Positions 55,083 through 63,615 are shown, counted from the stretch's first letter. The stretch: 64,000 bases of DNA from CAIODY01 sp046051225 (GCA_046051225.1 JBJOOR010000006.1:1-64000), one strand, 5' to 3'. Translations and numbers: made by a program. Notes: generated from the letters alone by a model not told the origin.

Positions 55083-55130
55083 GTGTTTTTAATTTTTATG
55101 CAATTTATAATGTTGTATTTTGAAAACAGG

Positions 55131-56207
55131 CTAATCTTTTTTCCATGCCCTTATACCACCTTTTAGGTTATAAATATTGGTTAATCCAAATTTATCTTGC
55201 AAGCGCTGTTGTGCTATTTTACTACGTTCGCCAATTTTGCAATAAAGTATTACAGGTTTATCAGTTGCTATTAATTGTGGTTGCTTTATCAAATCATTAA
55301 TAAGTATCCAATTGCCACCAATATTAAATTCTTCATGTTCGTATTGCTCTCTAACATCAATTAGTTGAAACAATTCATTGTTTTCAATTTTCAGCTTTAA
55401 TTCTTTTACTGATATATCGTTTGCATTTTCTAGTTCACAAGTTTCTATTGCATCATACGATTGTAATAATCCATTTTTAATTAAATGGGCAACGGCTAAT
55501 TCATCTTTTTCAAATTGTAATATATTTTGTTGCATCGTTTTTCCATCCCAGATTAATAATTTATTGTATAAAATATTGCCTATACCTGCAATTGTTTTAA
55601 TAGTTTCATGGGCTTGTAATGTACCCATCACACCTGCTACTGTGCTTAATACACCTGCTTCGGCACAGTTTAAACTTTGGCTTGGTGCTTCAGGAAATAG
55701 GCAACGATAAGTGCCGCTGCGCTTATTATTTTGTAATGGAAAATTAAATACACCTAATTGACCATTAAATTGATGAATAGAAGCACTTATTAATATTTTG
55801 TTTAGCAACACACAAGCATCATTTATTAAATATCGAGTAGGGAAATTATCAGTTGTATCTATTATAAAATCATACTGATTAATAATTTTAAGTGCATTTT
55901 TTCTATCAATTGCTGGATGAAAATTGAATTTAAAATTGGGTAATTGCTGTTGTACAGCTTCTCTTTTTAATGTGCCTATTTGAGATTCATTAAATAAAAT
56001 TTGCCTATGTAAATTGTTGATAGATACTACATCATTTTCTGCTATACCTATATTTCCTATACCAGCAGCCGATAGATATAAAATAACTGGACACCCTAAT
56101 CCGCCAGCGCCTATTATTAAAACTTTAGCATCGTGCAATTTTTGTTGAGCCGATACACCAAAATTGGGCAATATTATTTGTCGTTCAAATTTATTAATAT
56201 TAAGCAT
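55131..56207 (-). CDS. moeB: MoeB/ThiF-type adenylyltransferase fused to rhodanese
   Basis: A 358-residue fusion. The E1-like domain has GAGGLGCP (33-40), DNFPTRYLINDACVLLNK and SIHQFNGQLGVF. The C-terminal rhodanese-like domain has its active-site Cys near 323 in LYCKIGERS, then GGIRAWKKD. The enzyme adenylates and may sulfurate the C-terminus of a MoaD- or ThiS-like partner for molybdopterin or thiamine synthesis; the partner is not in the window. The zinc CxxC pairs are not obvious. CAAATGTA at 56212-56219 suggests its -7 box. Confidence 0.87.
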   Translation of the reverse strand: MLNINKFERQIILPNFGVSAQQKLHDAKVLIIGAGGLGCPVILYLSAAGIGNIGIAENDVVSINNLHRQILFNESQIGTLKREAVQQQLPNFKFNFHPAIDRKNALKIINQYDFIIDTTDNFPTRYLINDACVLLNKILISASIHQFNGQLGVFNFPLQNNKRSGTYRCLFPEAPSQSLNCAEAGVLSTVAGVMGTLQAHETIKTIAGIGNILYNKLLIWDGKTMQQNILQFEKDELAVAHLIKNGLLQSYDAIETCELENANDISVKELKLKIENNELFQLIDVREQYEHEEFNIGGNWILINDLIKQPQLIATDKPVILYCKIGERSKIAQQRLQDKFGLTNIYNLKGGIRAWKKD

Positions 56208-56317
56208 CGTGCAAATGTAGAACGGAATATGTATTTATTAAGGATAAAATACACCCACAACTATACATTTTGGGGTATGATGTAGGCGTTGTTCCCTCTT
56301 GTTTTTATATCATAAAA

Positions 56318-57574
56318 TTATGTCTTTTGTTTTTTCTTTTTAGCCGCTGGGAATAAAACATTGTTTAATATTAAACGATAGCCTGGCGAATTAGGATGTA
56401 AAGCCAAATCGGTTTTTGGATCTCCTACACGGTGTTCGTAATCTTCGGGGTCGTGCCCACCATACCAACTCCAAGTACCTTTGCCAAATTCACCATGTAT
56501 GTATCTAGCTTCGTTAGCTGGTTTGTTTTCGCCCATTATTAATACATTTTTTTTGATTGTAGGTTTTCTAAAGGCAGTGGTTTGCCCCATAAAGCCTTTA
56601 ATTATTTTGGTATGGTTTTGACAAAGCATGGTAGGCACAGGGTCATATTTTGCACTAAAATCAAACAAGGTAAAATAATCTAAATCGGCAGGTATTTGCC
56701 TAGTATTAGTAGCATCAATATCGCTATATTCATACACCAATGGATTACGTTCTAATTTAAAATTTTCAAAAGCAAAGCATTTGCTAAAATCTAATTTATC
56801 TTGGCAGTTGGGTGTGGCTGGGTCGCCATCATACATGCTTTCGCAAATATCTGTGCCTTCGGCTGCTAAGGCTATATCGTAGCTATCGGTGGCGCTACAC
56901 ATGGCAAACATAAAACCGCCGCCGCCTACAAAATCTCTTATCTTTTTAGCCACCGTTAATTTTAATTGGCTAACTTTTGCAAAGCCATGACGATGAGCAC
57001 AATCTTCATTTATTTTTTGATCATCTTTATACCAATCCATTAAATGAAACGATGCATAAAATTTTCCATATTGCCCCGTAAAATCTTCATGGTGCAAATG
57101 CAACCAATCGTATTTGGGCAATACTTCATCTAATATTTCATCATCATAAATAATATCATAGGGTATCTCGGCATAGGTTAAAGCTAGCGTTACGGCATCA
57201 TCCCAAGGCAATTTACTTTTGGGCGAATAAACTGCAATTCGGGGTGCTTTTTGCAATTTCATTAAATCCATATTGGCTTCGGGGTTTGCAATTTCGGTAA
57301 GTATATTTTGATATTGAGCCGATGGTACATTTTGATAGCTTACACCTCTTATCACACATTCTTTTTCAATTAATGCAGATTGTGGAAATGCAAAACTGCC
57401 TCCTCGGTAATTCAACAACCAATCGGCCTCGGCGCCTTGCTTTAATACCCAAAAGCAAATGCCATAGGCTTTTAAATGATCTTTTTGAGCATCATCCATC
57501 GGTATTAAAATCATGCCAGCCGATGCTTTAATACTGATAGTGATAAGGGCGATTAAAAAATAAATTTTCTTCAT
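56318..57574 (-). CDS. Conserved secreted protein (often mislabelled asparagine synthetase B)
   Basis: A 418-residue protein with signal peptide (cleavage near SAG, residue 19). It begins ILIPMDDAQKDHLKAYGI, contains APRIAVYSP, YDWLHLHHEDFTGQYGKFY, FMFAMCSATDSYDIALAAEG, and ends NNVLFPAAKKKKQKT. From memory, the family is highly conserved in Bacteroidota down to this last tail. There is no glutamine amidotransferase or synthetase motif, so the label asparagine synthetase B found in databases is not supported. Cysteines and the long HHED loop may bind a ligand. Real function unknown. Confidence 0.75.
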   Translation of the reverse strand: MKKIYFLIALITISIKASAGMILIPMDDAQKDHLKAYGICFWVLKQGAEADWLLNYRGGSFAFPQSALIEKECVIRGVSYQNVPSAQYQNILTEIANPEANMDLMKLQKAPRIAVYSPKSKLPWDDAVTLALTYAEIPYDIIYDDEILDEVLPKYDWLHLHHEDFTGQYGKFYASFHLMDWYKDDQKINEDCAHRHGFAKVSQLKLTVAKKIRDFVGGGGFMFAMCSATDSYDIALAAEGTDICESMYDGDPATPNCQDKLDFSKCFAFENFKLERNPLVYEYSDIDATNTRQIPADLDYFTLFDFSAKYDPVPTMLCQNHTKIIKGFMGQTTAFRKPTIKKNVLIMGENKPANEARYIHGEFGKGTWSWYGGHDPEDYEHRVGDPKTDLALHPNSPGYRLILNNVLFPAAKKKKQKT

Positions 57575-57716
57575 ATAGCAAAAGTATTGTATCGTAAAAT
57601 TAAAGTGTTATTTACAGTAATTTTTAAATTAACATTCTTATTGCAAAAATGAATTTGAATTACAAAAAATGTGTAGCTTGTAGTTCGATTTTGAGGTGGG
57701 GCTGTTTGATGAAGTA

Positions 57717-57829
57717 GTTCCAACGAGTTTGCAACTCGTTGTTTTTATTTGACGATTTTATTCCGATTATTCGGAACGTCGGTTAACTATGTCGAGTTAC
57801 AAACTCGACAGAACATCAAGCTTAACGGA
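57717..57829. repeat. Triple-hairpin dispersed repeat, copy B
   Basis: The order matches copy A at 17066-17166: GTTC at 57717-57720; hairpin 1, AACGAGTT-TGC-AACTCGTT (57722-57740); hairpin 2, GACG...TTCCGA-TTAT-TCGGAA-CGTC (57751-57780); hairpin 3, TGTCGAGTT-ACA-AACTCGACA (57790-57810); GAAC at 57811-57814, then ATCAAG and ACGGA. Stems differ in sequence from copy A but stay paired. No coding frame. The 140 bases before it (57575-57716) show no gene. Confidence 0.78.
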
Positions 57830-57958
57830 ACGTTTCTGGGCTTTGCTGCATGGGCGGTTTGGTGTTCCGTCTGCCGTCTGCCAGCACAAAGGTAGTAGAA
57901 ACCACCACAAGTTGGCGTTGCCCGTCAACCGCCTATGAAGCAAGCCCATGTTAGCGGC
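57820..57958. other. Long imperfect palindrome, attC-like, after the PIN gene
   Basis: The left arm GGGCTTTGCTGCATGGGCGG (from 57838) pairs with the right arm ending AAGCAAGCCC (to 57947) through about 24 base pairs with bulges. The ends carry GCTTAAC (57820-57826, fitting RYYYAAC) and GTTAGCG (57950-57956, which does not fully fit GTTRRRY). Length and layout are like integron attC sites, which are 57-141 bases, but one core fails the consensus. It lies directly behind the stop of the PIN-domain gene. Confidence 0.45.
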
Positions 57959-59049
57959 TGTTTAGTTTGTTGTAACATTAAGTATTTCAAAATTGTCAAG
58001 GCTTCCATTTATGTCAAGGGTGAATGAAAAGTCTAAGTCAACATCAATATTTTCTTCACCTACAAAAGGAAACTTTTCGTCGCCAGGGTCTCTGGCTGAA
58101 TTATATCCATATCCTTGAACTTCTGTGTTTACAGTAAGTGTACCACTAATAATTGCATAGTCCCCGACAATTTCTGATTCAATATTTGAACAACTATCCC
58201 ATATAACTTCCCCAACTTGAATATAGCCGCCCATAGATATTAAATGGCTATCCTCGAATATATCTCTTGGGTTAATGCTGTCAATGTGATGGGTGATTTC
58301 ATCATTCACTTTGTCGATTTTAGAGCCCCACAACAAATCAAAAACATAAACGTCGTCAATATTTTGACTATCAAACCAAGTTTTAAATTCCAATTTTGGT
58401 TTATCAAGCCAATCTGAATTTGCTTTATAAAAGTCTTTTATTGATAAGTGAAGTTTGAATTTATCACTGTCTAAAAGTAATTCTGGATGAAGCTCAAAGA
58501 CTTTGTTTTTCATCTTGTCAACATCACAAAAGTCGTTACTGTTTTCAGTAATAAATATGCAATTATCAAGATTGTTTTGATTTACGTAGGTTGAGTAAGT
58601 AAGCCATATTAATGCGTCTTTTAACTCTGTTTTCTTTTCAGTAAATGGTTTCTTTCTTTTAACCGCTCTTTCCAAAACGATAGGTAGAAAGTCGTTATTT
58701 AAATTGAGAATTTGAACATTTTTATACTTCTGTAGGTGTGAATAGAAATTATCAAAATCTAAAAGACATTCGTCTTTGTTTGGAATTTCAAACTGTTTAA
58801 ATCGTAATAAAGTCTTTTTTAGATTTGAGTTTGATTTTCTAATGTCAAAGAATTCTTTGTCAATATTTTTTTCAAAATTGTGTCGAAGCTCTTGTAAAAC
58901 TACTTCTGAAATAAAAATATTTATTCTCTTGTCAGCTGATACCTCCAATAATTGAGAAGTGAAATTTTCTTTCCAAAATGGGTCTGAGTACAGAACAGAA
59001 GTATCCAAAAAAATATTCATAGTTGAGGTGTCTTTAAATAGCCGCTAAC
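57950..59049. mobile_element. PIN-domain gene cassette bracketed by 15-bp inverted repeats
   Basis: GTTAGCGGCTGTTTA at 57950-57964 and the inverse complement of 59035-59049 (GTTAGCGGCTATTTA) match in 14 of 15 positions. The gene's stop codon lies inside the left repeat and its start is 15 bases from the right one. Beyond the right repeat a GCCGCTA/TAGCGGC hairpin (59041-59062) follows. No integrase or transposase is in the window. Confidence 0.5.
57962..59020 (-). CDS. PIN-domain (DUF4935-like) protein
   Basis: A 352-residue protein. The N-terminal PIN-like nuclease domain starts MNIFLDTSVL with D5, then EVVLQELRHNF (acidic E) and ITENSNDF with further acidic residues near 175, as in DUF4935. 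The C-terminal 170 residues form a separate beta-rich region (DDVYVFDLLWGSKID, GGYIQVGEVIWDSCSN, FSFTLDINGSLDN) unlike the usual short toxin form. No antitoxin gene is adjacent. It lies in an inverted-repeat cassette between two repeat elements, which suggests an accessory defence or RNA-processing role. Confidence 0.72.
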   Translation of the reverse strand: MNIFLDTSVLYSDPFWKENFTSQLLEVSADKRINIFISEVVLQELRHNFEKNIDKEFFDIRKSNSNLKKTLLRFKQFEIPNKDECLLDFDNFYSHLQKYKNVQILNLNNDFLPIVLERAVKRKKPFTEKKTELKDALIWLTYSTYVNQNNLDNCIFITENSNDFCDVDKMKNKVFELHPELLLDSDKFKLHLSIKDFYKANSDWLDKPKLEFKTWFDSQNIDDVYVFDLLWGSKIDKVNDEITHHIDSINPRDIFEDSHLISMGGYIQVGEVIWDSCSNIESEIVGDYAIISGTLTVNTEVQGYGYNSARDPGDEKFPFVGEENIDVDLDFSFTLDINGSLDNFEILNVTTN

Positions 59050-59075
59050 TTGTATATAGCGGCAGTTTTCTTCTC

Positions 59076-59125
59076 AAAAACTTCCTCCTATATTTATCCT
59101 ATCCAAAAATAAGAGGAAGTTTTTG
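59076..59125. terminator. Hairpin terminator upstream of the PIN gene
   Basis: AAAAACTTCCTC pairs with GAGGAAGTTTTT across a 26-base loop, with T-runs outside. It could stop transcripts entering the cassette from the repeat-rich interval. Confidence 0.6.
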
Positions 59126-59126
59126 T

Positions 59127-59741
59127 TTTCCACTATTTTTTTTCAGCTATTTTTTATTGCTCGTTTTTAGTCTTGGGCAAGAAGTTTAATGTTCGGGGTA
59201 CGAAGTTTAGAGTTCGGGGTAAGAAGTATAATGTCTTGAATACGAAGTGTACCCTCCTAAAATTACTTGACACATTTTGAGGTTAATGCTAAAATAGATT
59301 GTCAAGATTTTGCTGTAATCCTGGTGTAAGATTACAACTTTTTTCGTAACCCTAAAATTGGGTTACAGGATTCTGGTTAAACCCTAGTTTTTCCTGTCAT
59401 GGTGATGCTTTATTCCTAATCATACTTACTTGCTTTTTTGTTGTTACTAAAATGATTTTACAGTTTGATTTTAAATCCTGTTTTTAATGACCACTTTTTC
59501 GTTAACCCTAATTTCACTTGACAGCCAGCCCCGTAGGAGGCGCTAAGTTGTGTTTGTTGTCGCTAAGCTAAGCATAACTATAAGTATAGCGGCTTAGTGA
59601 CTACTTGATTCAAAAAAATAAATATATTTGCAAACAACAGTTTAGCTTTTGCGTAGAATGAATACAAACAGAGTAGAAAGGAATGGGGGGAGGTATCTGC
59701 TAAAACTTGTAAGTAGGGATGGCTTTTACTAAAGATTAAAA
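59127..59741. other. Gene-poor repeat interval between PIN gene and M23 gene
   Basis: No convincing gene. The stretch holds 3.7 units of a 21-base repeat (59179-59257: AAGAAGTTTAATGTTCGGGGT and variants), a nested stem (AATCCTG at 59317 with CAGGATT at 59372, enclosing GTAACCC/GGGTTAC at 59346-59366), and a near-palindrome GTCGCTAAGC...GCTTAGTGAC (59570-59603). TATATTTG at 59623-59630 resembles a -7 box but its TTG spacing is only 15. A 24-codon frame at 59658-59732 starts MNTNRVERNGGRY; coding potential cannot be judged. Confidence 0.6.
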
Positions 59742-60638
59742 TCAATTAAAATTTACAAAATTTTTAGGATTTACGGCAATACCATTATACCATAATTCGA
59801 AATGCAAATGTGGCCCATGAGATAATTCGCCAGTATTACCCACCACCGAAATTACATCGCCAGCTTTTACAAAATTGCCTACTTTTTTATATAATACCGA
59901 GCAGTGTTTATACATTGAAACTATGCTATTAGCATGTTGAATAGAAATGGTATAGCCATTTTCTAATGTCCAATCGCTAAAAATTACTACACCATCTAAA
60001 GTAGCTTTAATTGGTTCGCTTTTAGCCGATGTAATATCAATTCCGAAATGATTAGCGGCTGGATTAAATACAGATGAAATAGTGCCTTTAAGCGGACTAA
60101 AAAAATAAAATTCCGAAATTTTTGTTCCTGTTTTTACATCGCCCAAATTAGAATTGCCCGATTTATTTTTAATTAAAAATTTTTCTTTTTTTTCTTCCGT
60201 AGCTCTTAAATCGGCATCATCGGGCGAATTAGATTCAATATTAATTTTCGAATAATTATCATTTTGGTTTTTTGTAGGTGGCGCAGGTTTGCTACCATCC
60301 ATATTGCCATCAATAATTCTGTTTATATTTTTTAAATACAAATCAGTAGCTGCCGATAGTTGTTCTAACGAGTCAGTTTTTAATCGTAATTGAATAATTT
60401 CATTGCGGCTACTTACATCGCCATAGCCAGGTATATATTCTTTTAAAGGTGTAGCAATAATTAGCATTACCGTAATAATGATAAGCGACACCGATAAAGT
60501 GCTTAAAGCAATAAATATATTTAAGCGGCTTAAACGCAAACTTGCCAACTCCTGATAGGTTTTATCATTCATGATAACTAACCTATATTTGTTTTTAAGT
60601 TGTTGCCAAAAGCTACGTTTATTTTTTCCTTGTTCCAA
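59742..60638 (-). CDS. M23 peptidase, membrane-anchored
   Basis: A 298-residue peptidoglycan-type endopeptidase. It has one N-terminal membrane helix (about 38-62, FIALSTLSVSLIIITVMLII), a periplasmic coiled-coil stretch (RNEIIQLRLKTDSLEQLSAATDLYL), and a C-terminal LytM domain with the zinc motifs HFGID, VVIFSDW, and GPHLHFELW. It is of the NlpD/EnvC/cell-separation type. It is divergent from the PorW homologue (107 bases apart), the usual neighbourhood in Bacteroidota. Confidence 0.92.
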   Translation of the reverse strand: MEQGKNKRSFWQQLKNKYRLVIMNDKTYQELASLRLSRLNIFIALSTLSVSLIIITVMLIIATPLKEYIPGYGDVSSRNEIIQLRLKTDSLEQLSAATDLYLKNINRIIDGNMDGSKPAPPTKNQNDNYSKINIESNSPDDADLRATEEKKEKFLIKNKSGNSNLGDVKTGTKISEFYFFSPLKGTISSVFNPAANHFGIDITSAKSEPIKATLDGVVIFSDWTLENGYTISIQHANSIVSMYKHCSVLYKKVGNFVKAGDVISVVGNTGELSHGPHLHFELWYNGIAVNPKNFVNFN

Positions 60639-60744
60639 AATAGTTTTGTTTTGAATATTATTTTGCGAAAAATAAAATATTTTTGCTGATAATAACGTTT
60701 TTAAAATAGCTACAGTAATCTAAATAATTTATTCCAAAGGTAAT

Positions 60745-63585
60745 TTGAAATTTAATAACAGAAATAGAATTGTTTATGCATTCACATTTTTTTGTGTAAT
60801 GCAATTTGGGTTTATTCATTTAGCAGCTGCGCAAATGAATAAAGGAAACCATATTCAGCAGAATCAATCTACCCAAAAAGCTACTTCATCTGCTGCTGCT
60901 AAAAGCAATGCAGCGGCTGGTAAAGAAACCACCACCACAAAAGTAGAGGATGAAACAATTGGCAAAGATGATGGCAGCGGCAAAGTAAATAGAAAAGGAA
61001 AACGATATAGCATTGGGCAGATTTATCATAATCTTACAGTTAGATATAATTTTTATTATAATGGTAGATTAAAATTGAATTTAGCTTTAGATAAAGTAAA
61101 AACATCGCAACAGGATGACTATAGTAAAATTTTACCATTATATCCCGATGAAGCCGATGTAAGCACTGTAGGCCCTGATATGGATGAAGTGATAAAAAAA
61201 ATGTCGAATGCTATTCAGCTTCATCAACCATCGGTTTGGAAACCCGATTGTTATTTGATGATGGGCAGAGCTTATTATTATAAAAAAGAATATGCCGATG
61301 CATTAGAAGTGTTTCAATACATTCAAACACATTTTAAAATTAAAACCATTAAGGGTGTACCCATTGAAACAAAAAAAATATTTCATCAGCCTATTGCTAA
61401 TACAGGATTGTTATGGTTAATTAAAACATATATTCAAATGGAAAAGTACAACGAAGCCGATGCAGTAATGGCTGAAGTTGAATCGAGAAAAGGATTTCCA
61501 TTAAAACTAAAAGATGAATTAAAAATACTGCATGCTTATTTATATATAAAAGATAAAGATTATAAAAGGGCTGTACCTCAATTAAATGAAGCCATTAAAC
61601 TTACAAAAGATAAAAATTTAGTAACCCGATATACATTTATAACCGCCCAAGTAAAAGAAGCATCGGGTAGTAAACTTAATGCCATAAAAAGTTATAAAGA
61701 AGTGTTGGCAATGAAGCCCGATTTTGTGATGGATTTTAATGCCCGAAAAAAAATTGTTGAACTATACAGCTCGATGGAAAATGCACCACCCAATGAAGTT
61801 AGAAGTTATTTAAACGGAATGCTTGCCGACAAACGATTTAAAGATTATTGGGATGAAGTATATTATATGTTGGCAAAACTTGAATTAAAAAGTAAAAATG
61901 AAAAACAGGCCATTGCCGATTTAAAAAATTCTGTTTTTTATAGCACCATTAATGCAACTCAAAAAGGATTATCATTTGAATTATTGGCAGATATTTATTA
62001 TAATAAATCGCAATACATATTGGCTCGAAACCGTTATGATAGCACATTGCATTATCTTAGTTCAAGCCATATTGATTTCCCGATTGTAAAAGATAGAAAA
62101 GATGTACTAGATAATGTGGTGGCAAAAATCAGAATTATTCAAAAAGAAGATAGCTTACAAAAATTGGCAATGATGAACCCAATAGCTTTAGAAAAAAAAG
62201 TAAGTAGAATGATTGAGGCTAAACACAGAAAAGAATTGAATGATTCATTGGATAAAATGACTAGGCAGCAAGCAAATGCTGACAATAAACAGAATGGACA
62301 AAATGATGATGCAGCAGTATGGTATTTTTATAATTCATCATTAAAAGCAAGCGGCTTTAATGATTTTGTTCGAAAGTGGGGCAACAGAACTTTAGCTGAT
62401 AATTGGCGCAGAAACAATAAGCAATCGGTTGCTAATTCGGGTGATGGAAGTAAAGAAAAAGATGATGAAAAAACCGAAGACCCAAAAATGAAAAGTAAGG
62501 ATAGTAAAGCCCCAACTACTGAATTAGAAAGGGCATTGGCAGATATACCAACCACCCCCGAGGGCAAAGAAGAATCAGACAGAAAAATTATTAACGCTTA
62601 TTTCGATTTAGCAAATATTTATAAATCGAAGCTAAATAACAATAAAAAAAGTGCTGAAACTTTTGAAAAATTATTAGATAGATACCCTAAAAATAAATAC
62701 GAACAAGAATGTTATTATAATTTGTATTTGCTTTACGAAAGGAATCAAGAATTTGCAAAAGCAGAGAAGTATAAAAATAAAATTTTAAATAATTTTCCTA
62801 ATTCAGCATTTGCAAAAGCTATTAAAGACCCCGAATATGCTACAAAAGCAAGCTCGTCGGAAATTGCTTTAAATAAATATTATGAAAGAACTTATAACCT
62901 TTATGCCGATGGCGATTATCAATCTGTAATTGAAAAATGTAGAGCTTCAGATTCCATGTTTAAGGAAAATAAATTGAAATCGAAATTTGATTTATTAGAA
63001 GCATTAAGTTTGGGTAAAACCCAAGATTTATCTGTATTTACGGCATCGCTTCAAAAAATAGTTGGTAAATATCCAAACACTGATATTAAGACCAGAGCGC
63101 AAGAAATATTAAACGCTATTGAAGCCAAAAAGAATAGTTCGGTTTCTCTTTCATCAGTAATGGATGGCAATAATTCAAAACCAAAAGATGAAAAAAAGGA
63201 AACCAGTAAAAAACAGACTTATGCTTACGAGCCATTTAAGCAACATATATTATTGGTAATATTTAATGTAATCAGCCTAAAAAACACCATAGTAATTGGG
63301 CAGTTGAGTAATTATAATTCACAAAATCATAGTTTAGATAATATGGAAGTAAAACAAGAATTGATGAATGCTACCACCGAATTATGTATTATTAAGCCAT
63401 TTAAAAATGCACAAGATGCGATGGATTATAATGATGAAATTGATGCGAAAAACAATTTATTTAAACCACTTACACCCGATGATTATCAAGTGGTAGTAAT
63501 ATCGCTTGATAATTATTCGAAACTTCAAAAAAGTGGCGATGTAGAAGAATATCGAAATTTTTATGAAGAAAAATACAATAAATAA
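60745..63585 (+). CDS. porW: PorW/SprE-like T9SS TPR protein
   Basis: A 946-residue periplasmic protein. It starts at TTG (60745), giving a signal peptide (VYAFTFFCVMQFGFIHLAAAQ) that the next ATG would destroy. YHNLTVRYNFYYNGRLKLNL is the hallmark of the SprE/PorW family, followed by many TPR helices (EYADALEVFQYIQ, YNEADAVMAEVES, SAETFEKLLDRYPKNK) and a C-terminal domain with two repeats of the VIKPF type. SprE/PorW is required for T9SS and gliding. A lipobox Cys is not visible, so it may not be lipidated here. The gene precedes zapA by 30 bases. Confidence 0.82.
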   Translation: MKFNNRNRIVYAFTFFCVMQFGFIHLAAAQMNKGNHIQQNQSTQKATSSAAAKSNAAAGKETTTTKVEDETIGKDDGSGKVNRKGKRYSIGQIYHNLTVRYNFYYNGRLKLNLALDKVKTSQQDDYSKILPLYPDEADVSTVGPDMDEVIKKMSNAIQLHQPSVWKPDCYLMMGRAYYYKKEYADALEVFQYIQTHFKIKTIKGVPIETKKIFHQPIANTGLLWLIKTYIQMEKYNEADAVMAEVESRKGFPLKLKDELKILHAYLYIKDKDYKRAVPQLNEAIKLTKDKNLVTRYTFITAQVKEASGSKLNAIKSYKEVLAMKPDFVMDFNARKKIVELYSSMENAPPNEVRSYLNGMLADKRFKDYWDEVYYMLAKLELKSKNEKQAIADLKNSVFYSTINATQKGLSFELLADIYYNKSQYILARNRYDSTLHYLSSSHIDFPIVKDRKDVLDNVVAKIRIIQKEDSLQKLAMMNPIALEKKVSRMIEAKHRKELNDSLDKMTRQQANADNKQNGQNDDAAVWYFYNSSLKASGFNDFVRKWGNRTLADNWRRNNKQSVANSGDGSKEKDDEKTEDPKMKSKDSKAPTTELERALADIPTTPEGKEESDRKIINAYFDLANIYKSKLNNNKKSAETFEKLLDRYPKNKYEQECYYNLYLLYERNQEFAKAEKYKNKILNNFPNSAFAKAIKDPEYATKASSSEIALNKYYERTYNLYADGDYQSVIEKCRASDSMFKENKLKSKFDLLEALSLGKTQDLSVFTASLQKIVGKYPNTDIKTRAQEILNAIEAKKNSSVSLSSVMDGNNSKPKDEKKETSKKQTYAYEPFKQHILLVIFNVISLKNTIVIGQLSNYNSQNHSLDNMEVKQELMNATTELCIIKPFKNAQDAMDYNDEIDAKNNLFKPLTPDDYQVVVISLDNYSKLQKSGDVEEYRNFYEEKYNK

Positions 63586-63615
63586 TTCGTCAATATTGAT
63601 GTAGAAAAACCTACT

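Noticed and set aside
56318..57574. Asparagine synthetase B
   Set aside because: No N-terminal Cys amidotransferase or SGGxDS-type ATP motif, and a signal peptide is present.
57820..57958. Confirmed integron attC site
   Set aside because: One core (GTTAGCG) departs from GTTRRRY and no integrase is seen; kept only as attC-like.
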